This document shows positions 1 through 10,880 of a stretch of DNA of 64,000 nt, piece after piece. The notes under the pieces are model-generated. The model was not told where the DNA came from, searched no databases, and saw nothing but the letters and a program-made list of their open reading frames with translations. The number at the start of each line of letters is the position of its first letter. Within the stretch, counting starts at the first letter, position 1. The DNA is from Erythrocercus mccallii (Eukaryota; Chordata; Aves; Passeriformes; Dicruridae): the NCBI GenBank assembly GCA_013397435.1, contig VZRG01002082.1, positions 1 through 64,000 on the forward strand, given 5' to 3'. A program made the position numbers and the translations under genes.

Positions 1-10
1 TTTTTCGTAG

Positions 11-144
11 CAGGCCTACAGAAAATATTTTAAAGTTTATCCTGGAAGATGAACTCCATCAAATAGATGCATATTCTGTAGAAAAGAGAATGCTGCCTTT
101 TGTTAGACATCTGAACGAAGTTCCTAGGATCATCTCTACACAAT
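11..144 (+). CDS. Internal coding exon of an unidentified gene (partial gene, 3' part)
   Basis: A 134-base segment lies between an acceptor-like end (pyrimidine run then AG at 9-10) and a consensus donor (GTAAGT at 145-150). One frame is open for 44 full codons (12-143). The peptide begins RPTENILKFI, contains DELHQIDAYS and ends VPRIISTQ. One base is left over at each end, so it joins the 372-418 segment in frame. The composition (charged, amphipathic, no low complexity) is protein-like. The RPT near the start loosely recalls the Arg of kinase subdomain XI, but that is far too little to assign a family. I do not recognise the protein. The exons of CNEP1R1, the gene upstream of ZNF423 in human, do not match it. 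Only about 140 bases are visible, so it could be a pseudogene. Confidence 0.5.
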
Positions 145-371
145 GTAAGTATAGTGTAGAAATATGGATTTTTGTGTGTGGGGCTTGATGTAATAGAAGA
201 TTCATTTTCACTTCTTAGAAGTGTAGTATGAAACTTGTTCTGCTACATTGAACATGATAAGTTATGGCCTGAGATGCTATAAATGGTTTGAATTTTGGTG
301 GACTGTAAATCTAATTTGTGTTCCTCTGCTCTTTTTCTGCAACTGGAATGAGATTTTTTTTATAATTTTAG

Positions 372-418
372 GTACTTACAGCAGATGTGGTAAAACTTCA
401 CCATCATATTCCATGTAA
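372..418 (+). CDS. Terminal coding exon of the same unidentified gene, ending in a stop
   Basis: A T-rich tract ending in AG at 370-371 precedes this segment. Joining T144 to G372-T373 makes a Cys codon, and the frame then runs 14 codons to TAA at 416-418. The predicted C-terminus is Cys followed by TYSRCGKTSPSYSM, rich in Ser and Thr. The preceding intron (145-371) would be 227 bases. Both splice sites and the phase agree, which favours a real gene end over chance. The coding part is short, so the 3' untranslated region would follow directly. AATAAA signals occur at 2184-2189 and 2739-2744. Confidence 0.42.
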
Positions 419-540
419 CACTTCAGAAGAGAAGCTTCTTTTATTCAGGATAACTTAATCCCTTATTTATCTTATTGTTCTTCTTTACATGTCTGTCATA
501 CGAGAGGCACATCAGTTTCTGAGCAAGAAATCGAATCACT

Positions 541-850
541 GACAGCAATCCAATGAGAATCTGCATATCTGCTGCTTCAATAATTTGCTATTTGTGAATC
601 AGGCCGTGATAGTTCTTATAGAAGGTGACTGAACTTGTAGTGCTGAACTGGCTCTGCATTTACTTACTTGCTGTGCTGAATTGGCTTTTACTCAGAAATT
701 AGGCCCAGCCACCCCCAGCCCTCTGCAAAATGAGGATCAGCTGGAATGTAAGGGGTTTTATTTTCTGCCATATTTACTTACACTTAGCACGAGCAACTCC
801 TTCTTCAACTTCTTGTTCACTTTTTTGTCACTTTTTAAAAATAGGATGTG
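541..850 (+). repeat. Diverged duplicated block, copy A
   Basis: This segment is recognisably homologous to 2152-2425. Shared landmarks in order: CAATCC near the start, CTTCAATAA, a TTCTTAT(A/T)GAA block, TAGTGCTGAA(C/T)TG, CAGAAAT(T/C)A, CACCCCCAGCCC versus CACACCCAGCCC, GA(T/C)CAGCTGGAAT, and GGATGTGG at the end. The offset is about 1611 bases at the start and 1575 at the end, so indels have accumulated. It lies just downstream of the predicted stop codon and may be in that gene's 3' untranslated region. Confidence 0.7.
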
Positions 851-2151
851 GATTCTTGCTCAGTCTTGAACCATTTGTGGTCAGCTTTTCCATTTTCTAG
901 TGCTTCCTATTTAATTCCCCAGTAGATTCTTCTCAGCCTCTTAATCCCCATGTTCTCCTACACATTGTATTTGGTTTTCTAAAAGCTGTCAAGGAACAAA
1001 TGTATTCATCTGATTTTGCCTTGTTTTCAAGGCTGTTTTAGTCCTAGAAATGTCACTCCTGGTATGATAATAGAGTGACAATGTTGTCTTCTTTTACTGA
1101 CTTTCAGGTTGAAAGTTAAGTGTTAAGAACAAGGACATTTTTCTTTGAAATCTTAGATTTATCCCAAAGACATTACACCATAACAATACAGGCTCATAGG
1201 AAAACCAAACTGTTTGTTACTAACAATGCAGAGAAGCCAAGACTAGAAGCTGGATTTGTTTAATTTCTTTTGGAGGTAGTGGTGTGGAATCTGTGCTGGG
1301 GGCAGGCAGACCTTGAGAGGTGATGGGGCCACTGTTCCTCTGTGCCTGCCTGTGGGTATGTCCCCATCTCCCTCCCTGGCTGGCAGCTGCCACCCCTGAG
1401 TGGGGTGGCCCTTAGGTGTTCTCACCAGCTGCCATGGGTGCGGAGCCCAGTGGGACAGGCTGCGGTGCTGAAACAGCTGCATTCCTGTGGCAGCTTCCTG
1501 AGAGCTGGCATCTAATCTCTTGTTTGAACTGCTCTGCTCACAGCCTGCTTTGTGCCAGACACGGGAGTAGGAGGTTTGTTGGCTTTTGAAATGATGAGCC
1601 ATGTACACTACTGGCTTGCCAGGATATGCTGTATTTCTTGCTGTATTTCTTCTTGTTTCCAACCATCCTTTTGGGCATTTGTTTGTTCAGCCTGAGATCC
1701 TATTCACAGCAGCTGCTGTGAGGGTTGTTTGCATTCAGTTGTCTGCTTGTCCTGTAGGGTTAAAGTTGATACTACTTTTGCAGAATAAGGATTCCTTCCA
1801 GCCTAATAAGTGTTTCTTATGGAAAACAAACAAAATAACCACAAGCACACAAATCTGGTTATAGCTTTTTTCTCACATAGCTCCATCCTACACCTGCTTC
1901 CAGAAGGGCATATCCTGAAATAACAAGGCAATCCCACTGTTAAGTAAACTTCCTTGCTTTTCTCTCTGTAGTATTGCAGTTATACCAGAGAAGTAGGAGA
2001 TAATTCCTCTTGAGGTTTTTGATTAATCATCTTTTGAGGAAAACACTGTTCCTAGATAAATACAGAATTTAAATGGCTTCTTTATATTTCATTATTTGTT
2101 CTCAGGTTATCAGTACCTTTAAAAACAAAATCCATTGTTAATGTCCTTATA

Positions 2152-2425
2152 ACTGGCAATCCTGAAGCTGCTATTGTTGCTTCAATAAACTGTACTATTT
2201 ATGAACCTGTAATCATGGAAGTTCTTATTGAATTTGACTAGACCTATAGTGCTGAATTGATTCTAACCAGAAATCAAGCCTGGTCACACCCAGCCCCTCT
2301 GATCTCTGAGGACCAGCTGGAATTTCTTAATGCAAAAGTCGCTTCTAGCTGCTGATGTCAATGAAGACACTTGGCTGCTGTACACTTTTCAGTACCTCTT
2401 TACTTAAGGGAAAAATGGATGTGGC
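2152..2425 (+). repeat. Diverged duplicated block, copy B
   Basis: Partner of 541-850, in the same orientation. Copy B carries an AATAAA hexamer at 2184-2189 where copy A has AATAAT, so only copy B keeps a canonical polyadenylation signal at this spot. It could be a local tandem duplication or two copies of an old unclassified interspersed repeat. I saw no third copy in the window. Confidence 0.7.
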
Positions 2426-3179
2426 AAAAGCTTTAGAAGCATCTTGTGTAAGCAGAAAGTTTGGCTTTAAATGTCCCACTGTGCCTGCAAATTTTTGCTG
2501 TGACTGTTGTGATGTCAGTGTACTTCTTTAGGTTTTAGTTAAGCAGTGTCAGGAGGAGCTGACTGAGCTGCTCTAAGTGTGTTATAAGGCATTCAGTAAT
2601 TTAAGCAAGCCCAAAGAAGGAAATCTGACCTTTTCCCATCTCCCTAGAGTTTGTTAATGAAGAGTGCTGAAGAAAAAATAGTACATCACGTCTAGTTGAT
2701 ATGGCATTCTTTACAAAACAAGTGTAGTGTGAAAATCTAATAAATATGCTTATTTTATCTGTTTAACACTTTGGATTAGTCTAGCTGTTAAAAGTCCTTC
2801 TTGGTAACATATACCTAAATTCATATTCTTACCTTTTCTAGTAGAAGTCTTTACAAAATGCACCATACCTTTAAATCAAGGTGAGAGAAACTTAAGCAAA
2901 TAATTATATTTAATAGTATTTAATAATAATAGTAGCTTAGCCAAGTAGTGATGCAGATTTATTGTACAAATATTGCCTGAATAGAACTGTATAAATACGC
3001 TGTACTTTTGGCCTTTGATATGCTATGTGTATATTTTGGAGATCCCCCAAAAACTGGAAGGTGGCTTCTGTTGGAGATAGGCAAGCAAGTTCATTTTTGA
3101 TGACTCCTAAATTGCTGTATGTTTATTGTGGGTATTTTTTCAACATGGCTTTAAAAATCTTTAGGAAAGGTGTTTTGTA

Positions 3180-3420
3180 ACACAGATGGAAAATGTTCCT
3201 GGTTAGTCTCTAGTGTCTGGCTGTAGTCTGGTGGCTTTTCCTAGTCACACTGCCTTCCCTTGGGGTGAGATTTGAATCCCAACATGAAAATGGAAGCAAG
3301 TTCAGGAGATAATGCTACAAAACTAATGCTCTGTGGGTTGGACTAGATGAATGGGCTGCTCTTAGGAGAATAAGTCTGAGAAGTTTGCAGCCCAGTCTAA
3401 CCAGCCATGTTTCTTATGCA
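3180..3420 (+). mobile_element. Possible CR1 LINE 3' remnant
   Basis: GGTTGGACTAGATGA at 3336-3350 matches the conserved motif near the 3' end of avian and reptilian CR1 LINEs. Flanking sequence is too decayed to extend the match by eye, and no CR1 terminal octamer repeats are visible. A short chance match is possible. Confidence 0.35.
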
Positions 3421-6400
3421 TTTTTTACATGTCTAACAAATATCCCCAGGGGAAATGAAAATGTGTTGGAGGGGGGAACCCCTTGTTTTAAGGGACTGTT
3501 TATAATTTTTAGCAGTATTGTTAAGCAGTAAAGTAGTGAAACTTGGTGATGTTCGAATACAGTTTTGCAGTCTGTGCTGTTGCTTAATTGATTTTCCAGT
3601 TGGTTGCAGATGGCTACACCAGAGGCGACTGTAGAGAGAAGCTATACACACTGTTTTACCAACAGATGCAGAAAGAATGAGACACCTTCTGACTGTCATT
3701 GCTGCCACCAGCAAGGAGGACAACTAGGTTTCTATTAAAGGGCTTGAGGTTTTTTTCTCTTTTGGCTAATTCTGTTACAGAGATGGTAATTACATAGGTA
3801 GGTGTAACCCAGTTCAGAAATGTGACCCTGCAAATATGTAGACAATATTTGAAGATCATGCCTATTTAATGTTTCTGGATCACCTTAAAACTTCTAGTTA
3901 GTTTTAAAATCTCTTATGCGTCTAGGCAATATTTTTTGCAATATTTAATTCCTTTCCTTCTCACTGACTTCCAAATTTGATGTATCTCCTTCTGATAGTC
4001 ATATGACTGGAACTACACCAGAGATTCTCTCTTGTAGTTCGTGAAATGTTGCACATATGTAGCAGTACATGATCTCTTCAAGTGAGAGTTAGAAATTCTC
4101 TGACACTATTACAGTTTAGTGATCTATTGAAATGTTTAGGTACAGGAATCCAGATAGAGCTACAGCTGCTTCAGCTGGGTTGGTTAATGTGTCTGAAATG
4201 CAAAGATCGTGGGGGATAATTGGAGCAGGTTGTAAATTGGCTTATAATTTTTTAAAACAAATAGCAAAGCTGAGAAATTAATTTGTTTTCAGTTGTTTTA
4301 AACCAAATATGTGGCTTTATTATGTAGATGAAACACTTTCAGAACTGCTTAAAAAAGCAGGTGTATTCCAATATATAAAAATTAATTTTTCCTTGACTAT
4401 CTACTGTTCCAGTCATAATCTCAGGATCAGTGTTAACAAACATTTTTGTTGGTGAAGCAAATGGAATTGACTTCATCTCTCCACATTGCTAAGAAATGTA
4501 ATCTTCCTATTTTAATGACTAAAATCAAGTTTCCAGTAAAATTCTTAAAGGTTAATGTTCAGCAACAGTCATCAGAACAAATGTATTGCTAGTCTAAAAT
4601 TTTGTGCTATCTTCAGTATTTTTGCAAAAAACCAGTCTACTAACAAAATTACAGTAACATCAGTGTAATAGTTCCTAATAGACTGAATATTTCTCAGTAT
4701 GTTAGGATGATGACATAAAATCAGATTATAAATACAGTTTTTATTACTTTTTCACTCTGGCACTAAAATGTAATCAAGCAGGAAACTAAAAATCTTCCTC
4801 TGATGTATATTACAGCTTCCTACTTTAACAAATACTTTCAAAATTTTCTGCATAGCTTAAAATAGAGATCACAGATATTTCCCATTTTAGTAGAAGGTGT
4901 TTCTGATCAAAGAACACGTTCTTTGGGTTTCTCACAGCTCAGCATTGGACTTAGTACTTATGGCTTGTGGCACATACAAGATGGCAACAGCACAGCAATG
5001 GGAAACAGTGACACAGACTTTCAGTTTTATATAACCAACTTCTCTTCAGGGGATTATTCTAGAATTACAGGCAATCACATACAAGAGCCTGAACATGAGG
5101 TGAAAATAATATACCTCACATAAGTCAGATCTCACACCTGCACTCCAAGAAGTTAAATGACTGTTTTGTATTCTTAAACAGCTCAACGTAGCATTTTCCT
5201 CTTGCTCAGACTTCATTATTCTATATAGAGAAAATTTAGCTTGCTTGAGAGATGTCACTTAAAATATTCTCCAGAACTACAGTTTAAATTTCTTTCAACC
5301 CGTTTAAATTTTAAACACAGATTCATTGCACTTCTGGGTAACAGAATTTGACCTAGTTAAAATGAGACAGCTTTGAAATAGTTTGCTGAATTAATTTCTA
5401 ATAATGCATAATACATGTAGTGATTAAATGTCTGTCCTGGATTGCTACTTACATTGTTTAAACTGCACTTAACAAACTCACAGATAACAATTAAATGATA
5501 GGAAGTTATATAGCAAATGCCTAATTATAATTTCGGTTTCTTGTGTTGATTCTATGTAAATAAATAAAAAAGCTTTTTAAGATTTATCTCCATTTGTTTC
5601 AGAACTTTTTATTGTAAATTTACAAATTTCACGTATTTTCATGTAACAGGAACACAGTAACAAAAATGTAATTTCTCCTGGAGCAAAAGTAACTACCCTG
5701 TTCTTCAGTTAAAAATATTCTGAAATTAAGAAAAAATATGTACAAATCATATTATTTTAGGTGTAGATGTTTGTGAAAGTCTTTGTGTAGAATTGGGAAT
5801 GTTTATCTTGTTCATGATCTAAATTTAAAACTGACCAATAATGATTTGAAGAAGAGGAAGAACTTACAGCTTTTCATTTATATTTCAAATGAAGTTCATA
5901 TACAGGTTCTAAATCAAAACTAACCTCTGCAGCTACAGGAGTGCTGTGTCAGTACTGAATCGAAGGCTTTAAACATCTCACTCTGTTATATTGCACAGAC
6001 TTAACAGCTGTATTTTTCTATCTGTCTGGAGAAGTGCAAAGTCGATGAAAACACCGGTTTGATAAAGCCATCTCTCTCTTCTCTGTAGTACATCATAATG
6101 TGCCTGTGCAGGATGCACTGGCTGTCATAGTTAAAGCTCTTGGGAACAGATTTGCTGAGTTTACCAGGGTTTCACACAAGAGACCTAATCTGGTAGGTGA
6201 CTGCCTAGCATGGGGGCTGTGAGATGTGCAGTGTGCCACATGAGACTTTTTTCTCTTACAAGCTGGGAAATACTTGGATTGGTTAGAGTTGAACCCAGTA
6301 ATTGACCCTGCAACTACCAGAAGATAGATAATTGAAGGTATTAATTTTTTTCCCTCTGAAATTCAACTTTGAGCATCTTTTAAATCTGATAAAAGCTTGC

Positions 6401-8776
6401 TTGTACATAAGAAATAATCTGTAAATAAATGACAGGCACTAGAGATCAAAAGTTTGTATAAAAATGCTGGCACGTCTATTAATGGGCATGTACATCCTGC
6501 AGATATTCTTCACGAAATTAGACATGTTCTAAGGACATATGCACATGTCCCTAATGGGGAATTGCTCTCTCACAAGTTACTCTTGCAAAGTGTTTGATCA
6601 TCTGCTAATGCTGTTGTGGATTTAAGTTATAATAGTACTTTAGCAGAAATGCATTTAAGTAAGTGATAGCCATCAAAATAAAATGCAACTCTTGGTTTAA
6701 TAGGATTCAATAATATAATGGTGTATAAACTTAATTAAAAAGTTTAAAATGCAGGAGAATACCTCAAAAAAGTCACCACCGAACCACATATGTAAATTAG
6801 GCTTGGAATATTATTGTCATTTTGTCTGTAAAACTACTGTACAGAAAATTCTTGGATACTCTTGTGATAAGAGGATAGTGAGATTCTTGCAGGCTTCTAT
6901 TTCTGCTCCTAATTCCTTTGGAAGAGTTGCTCACCACTTCTATTTTTTTAGACTCAGACTTATTGAGGTGTCATCCTTCACCTGAAGTTGAAGACAATCT
7001 CATGAGGATGTAAAGTCATGGACAGGCACTGCCATCCACACCTTCAGCTCCTCTGCTGCCAAGCAGTATTGCTGTCTTAGGATAGTCATCCTTTCCTAAG
7101 GTTAAACCTTGATTTGGGTGAAAAGCTGTCAGGGGCTCTTTTCCCAGCACTCTTTCAGTTTTGTACTTCAAAGTAATTCAATTCTGTTTCTGTGACTGAC
7201 TTGATCACTTGCCACAGTACATTTATTCATAGAAGTAGAACAAAACATAGTAGATACTACATGAACTGCAATCAAGTAGATGGGTGAGATGTGGAAAAAT
7301 GTGAACTTGCAAATATTTGGCAGTGATCAAATAATAGTTGAAAGTGTGGAACTCAGCCATGCTATTTTCAGAGCAAATTTTATGTGAAAGAATTGGAGCG
7401 TAGGGGAGTATACTATTCTTTATCTAAAGATGAATTCATTCTAACATTATAAAAGCACAAGAACATAAAACTCATCTTTCATGTCCTTAGTCTGAAATCA
7501 GATTCAGCTACTGTCCTTGCATCTGTTTGAAGTTGGTATGGGTTGAGGTGAACACCTGGCTATTTTAGAAAGGCTTTTTTTCCTCCCCTGTTGTGAACTT
7601 TTCCCATTCCACAAAGGTTTCTTTTTTAGTTACCAAGTTGGTTGCAATTCTTTTGAGTTACTGAAGCTCATGGGAAACCAGAAGGGCAGCAGAAACAGTG
7701 AGGGCGGTTCAGGTTTTAAACATGAATATTCTTGGATGCATAGGATTAGAGTATAATGTTATGTTGTAAATTAAATACTGCTTTAATGATTGAAAATGAT
7801 GGAGAAGTAAGCAAATATCGTGACATCTGCTTAATTGGATTATTTTATTAAATGCTGGTGTAAAAAGAAACTACATATACACTCTTGACAGCTATTGATG
7901 TGCTGAGTCTGATTCCTTGGATGAATACGAGGCACAAACTCTATCAAAACTAGTGACCTACATTATGGTCACGGATTAAATCCTTGCTTAGAACCAGCCT
8001 CAGATGACATCTGCTTGTCATGAAGTAAAATCTGGCTTTAAATTTTCATACCAATACTTCATTTGTCAGTTTAACTTGTGTGCAGGTTAACATTAATATC
8101 AGAGAGTTTGACTTTGTAGTGTGCTCATGCTATGATTAGCAACACTGCAGGTCAGTGTGCTCTGTTGTTAATACCTATGGGACTGGTAGCTCAGTGCCTG
8201 TACATCTTTTAAAGTAGGGCACCGAATGAGGCAGGCCAAGGCGTTTGTAGCTGTTGGGCTGTGGTACCACTGCTTTGGCTACAGTGCTCATTGCTGTATT
8301 CACTTGCAGTTACCTGTTTGCAGGCATTTCTTAAGCCTGGTGGTTTTAGACCTTCACAGTTAAAGGAGTGTCCTGTACAAACCAAGGTAGATTTTACTGT
8401 TTGTTTTTAAAAAGTTGACAATAAACCACAAAAACTATTTCCAAACAGGACTCTCAGATGCAAAGGATAATCCTCGACCTCTTCTTTTAACACCTCTTAA
8501 AAGGTTTGGATTTCTGGGATGTTCTTGACATCAACTTGCAAAATGGCCACAGCTTGGAGGCACACCTGGTCTTTTGCCACCAGGTGAGTGACAAAGCCCT
8601 GTAGCTGTTTGGTTTAATAATTGTAAATCATTGCTGGTTAGAACCTGATGCTGACAACTACACATCTATTCTAGCTGGAGAACTTAATATCATTTAAATA
8701 ATGAAAGCAGCAGCCATTTTTCTTCAAACCCATGTCAGCCTGAAAGGTACTGTTTCTATATTGAAAATAATTAGAT
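3421..8776. other. AT-rich noncoding sequence
   Basis: I see no coding exon, RNA gene or named repeat here. All open frames are below about 100 codons, lack family signatures and have no paired splice sites. Homopolymers are short and composition is uniform. Confidence 0.6.
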
Positions 8777-8966
8777 CCTTCCTTCCTTCCTTCCTTCCTT
8801 CCTTCCTTCCTTCCTTCCTTCCTTCCTTCCTTCCTTCCTTCCTTCCTTCCTTCCTTCCTTCCNTCCTTCCTTCCTTCCTTCCTTCCTTCCTTCCTTCCTT
8901 CCTTCCTTCCTTCCTTCCTTCCTTCCTTCCTTCTTTCCTCCCTCCCTCCCTCCCTCCCTCCCTCCC
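8777..8966. repeat. Long (CCTT)n microsatellite followed by (CCCT)n
   Basis: About 39 CCTT units run from 8777 to 8932, then a short transition and seven or more CCCT/CCTC units to 8966. The unresolved base at 8863 lies inside the array, so its true length may differ from the assembly. The strand is entirely polypyrimidine with mirror symmetry. The open frames across it (Pro-Ser-Phe-Leu or Gly-Arg-Lys-Glu repeats) are artefacts of the 4-base period. Confidence 0.97.
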
Positions 8967-10777
8967 ATCGCCTTCCTTTCACTGTACCCCTTGCTCAAAA
9001 ATCCACCACTGTGTGCTTATACTAGAAGGGGCTAAATAACCAGTTTGCCAAATGTTCAATTTACTAATAAAACTTAGTGAGCTTTTGTGACTTCTATGAC
9101 TTCTGTCATTTCTATCCAGCCATGGGCATCTGTGCAACTGCCTGATTCTTTCCCTTTCAAGGTGGGACATCACAAGGACATGGAACACACAAAAGTGTAT
9201 ATCGAATCATTAGGTTTGATGACAAGGAAATCCACAGGTGGCAATTAACCTGTCACTGATAAAAGAGGGGATTGTTTTTTAGATATAAACAGATGTGAGG
9301 AGGATGAAACTACAACTGTCTTACAATATTTGTTATATTTTGTCACAGCTATTTGTGTTAAACCAGTGCAGCACCAATGGGGAAGTTTAGCTTTAGCTTT
9401 AAAGAAGACACTGCTGGCAGCACTGAGAATAGTGGAAGTCCTGTAACCACCATCACACCCTCTGTCACCTGATTACCATGTCTTTAAAAATGTGAAGTAG
9501 CTTTTGCTTTATATTTCTGATGTGTGACAGCTGTTTTTCATAATAGTAGGAGAAAATTTCCACTAGTAGTGAATAGCAAAGAACATGACTAGTGTGTGTT
9601 CTTATCAGTATATCAGAGTAATTAAATTATTTCATTCTTTTTGCAAGGCAGACTGAGATCATCACAATGCATTGTGTAGTGCAGCACTTCACTGTCTAGA
9701 AGGTTACACAGTGACTTCAGTATTATGTTTTTTTGATAATGCTTGCTGGATTTTCTCTATCACAGCTCATTGTCAGATGAGTTTTCATTATTAAATTCAT
9801 TCATCCTATGAATTAGATCAATTAATTAATTTATTTTTTGCCAAGAAACAATACCAGCTATAAATCTTATAAATGGAACAAATTTCTCTGCAGTGCAAAC
9901 CATAGAAAATAGTCCTGTGCTTGAGAACTAAGTGGTGTCTTTCTGTAAGACCTGCCAATTTATTTTTATCTTGCAGCTTTTTTCATTCATTCATCAATTT
10001 CATTAATACATTAACTAAACCCTTAGGAGCTACCTGTCAGCCCAGGAGTAAGTAATACTGTAGCTTACTATTTTTTAAGAATCTAATACAAATTTTTAAG
10101 AACGATTTGTGATAAGTGATAGTGTAATGGTAGTGCCCTCATTGAATAGGTAACTAGTCCTCAAAATTATTGAACCTCACCTAACTCCTAACTATGAATT
10201 TATTTGGCTCTTGGTACTACAATGTCTGAGGGCTGCACACACTTACAAATGGCCCTGCTGGTGTCCATGGGAGATAGGAGATTGCATAGGCTTTCCCAGG
10301 GGAACCTGGAAGCTTGTTCAGAGTCTGGAATTGAACTAATTCTCTTGAGCCCCACAGTAGGTCCTTAATCACAAAATCATTCCCCACTTCCCCCAAAGGG
10401 ATTAAATGTAATAACTTGTATCATTTAAGGGCTTTTCTTTTTTAACACTTGAGGTTGAGGCTTTGAGGTGAACTTTGCTAAAGAGTTAGCTGTCATGGTG
10501 TAGAATTTCTCTTCCCAAAGGCAGGGAGTGGGAAGCCGAGATGCTGCTGTGGCACACAGGGATTGATCGGGTCCTGCAGTGGCCTCCAGCTCTGAGTGGC
10601 ACCTTGGTAAACACTAATCCCTCTGTGTACTGAGGAAGGTGCTAAAACCAAGTATCCCAAGGAAACAGAGTGAAAGCTGTACATACCTGCACTGTGAAGA
10701 ATGGAAATGAAGCATGTAAAAGGGAAAAGGAATAATGTCTTGCCATTTTAGGAGTCAGCTTGGGCCTCTGATTTCAC

Positions 10778-10880
10778 ATATGAACTTAGTTTCATACGTG
10801 AAATATTTAGCTCCCTTAAATATGAATTTAAGGGAGCTAAAAAATGCAAAACCACTTTATACTTGTATTTGGATACAAGT
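10778..10880. repeat. Cluster of three inverted repeats
   Basis: The middle element has perfect 16-base arms (10806-10821 and 10826-10841) around a 4-base loop; the arm begins TTTAGCTCCCTTAAAT. On the right, perfect 8-base arms ACTTGTAT and ATACAAGT (10861-10868, 10873-10880) flank TTGG. On the left, 10778-10803 is an imperfect palindrome (CACATATGAAC against GTTTCATACGTG). Three adjacent hairpins in about 100 bases are unlikely to be chance. A decayed hairpin-type DNA transposon or a structured RNA are possible explanations. No target-site duplication was evident. Confidence 0.8.

Larger units (their letters stand above)
419..3179 (+). other. Probable 3' untranslated and downstream sequence
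   Basis: AT-rich, with no further open frame that looks coding. It contains both copies of the duplicated block and several polyadenylation-like hexamers. The signal at 2739-2744 is followed by T-rich sequence and is a reasonable end point for the upstream transcript. That is inferred from position only. Confidence 0.3.

Noticed and set aside
8671..9039. Repetitive GRKE and PSFL proteins
   Set aside because: Pure translation of a 4-base microsatellite.
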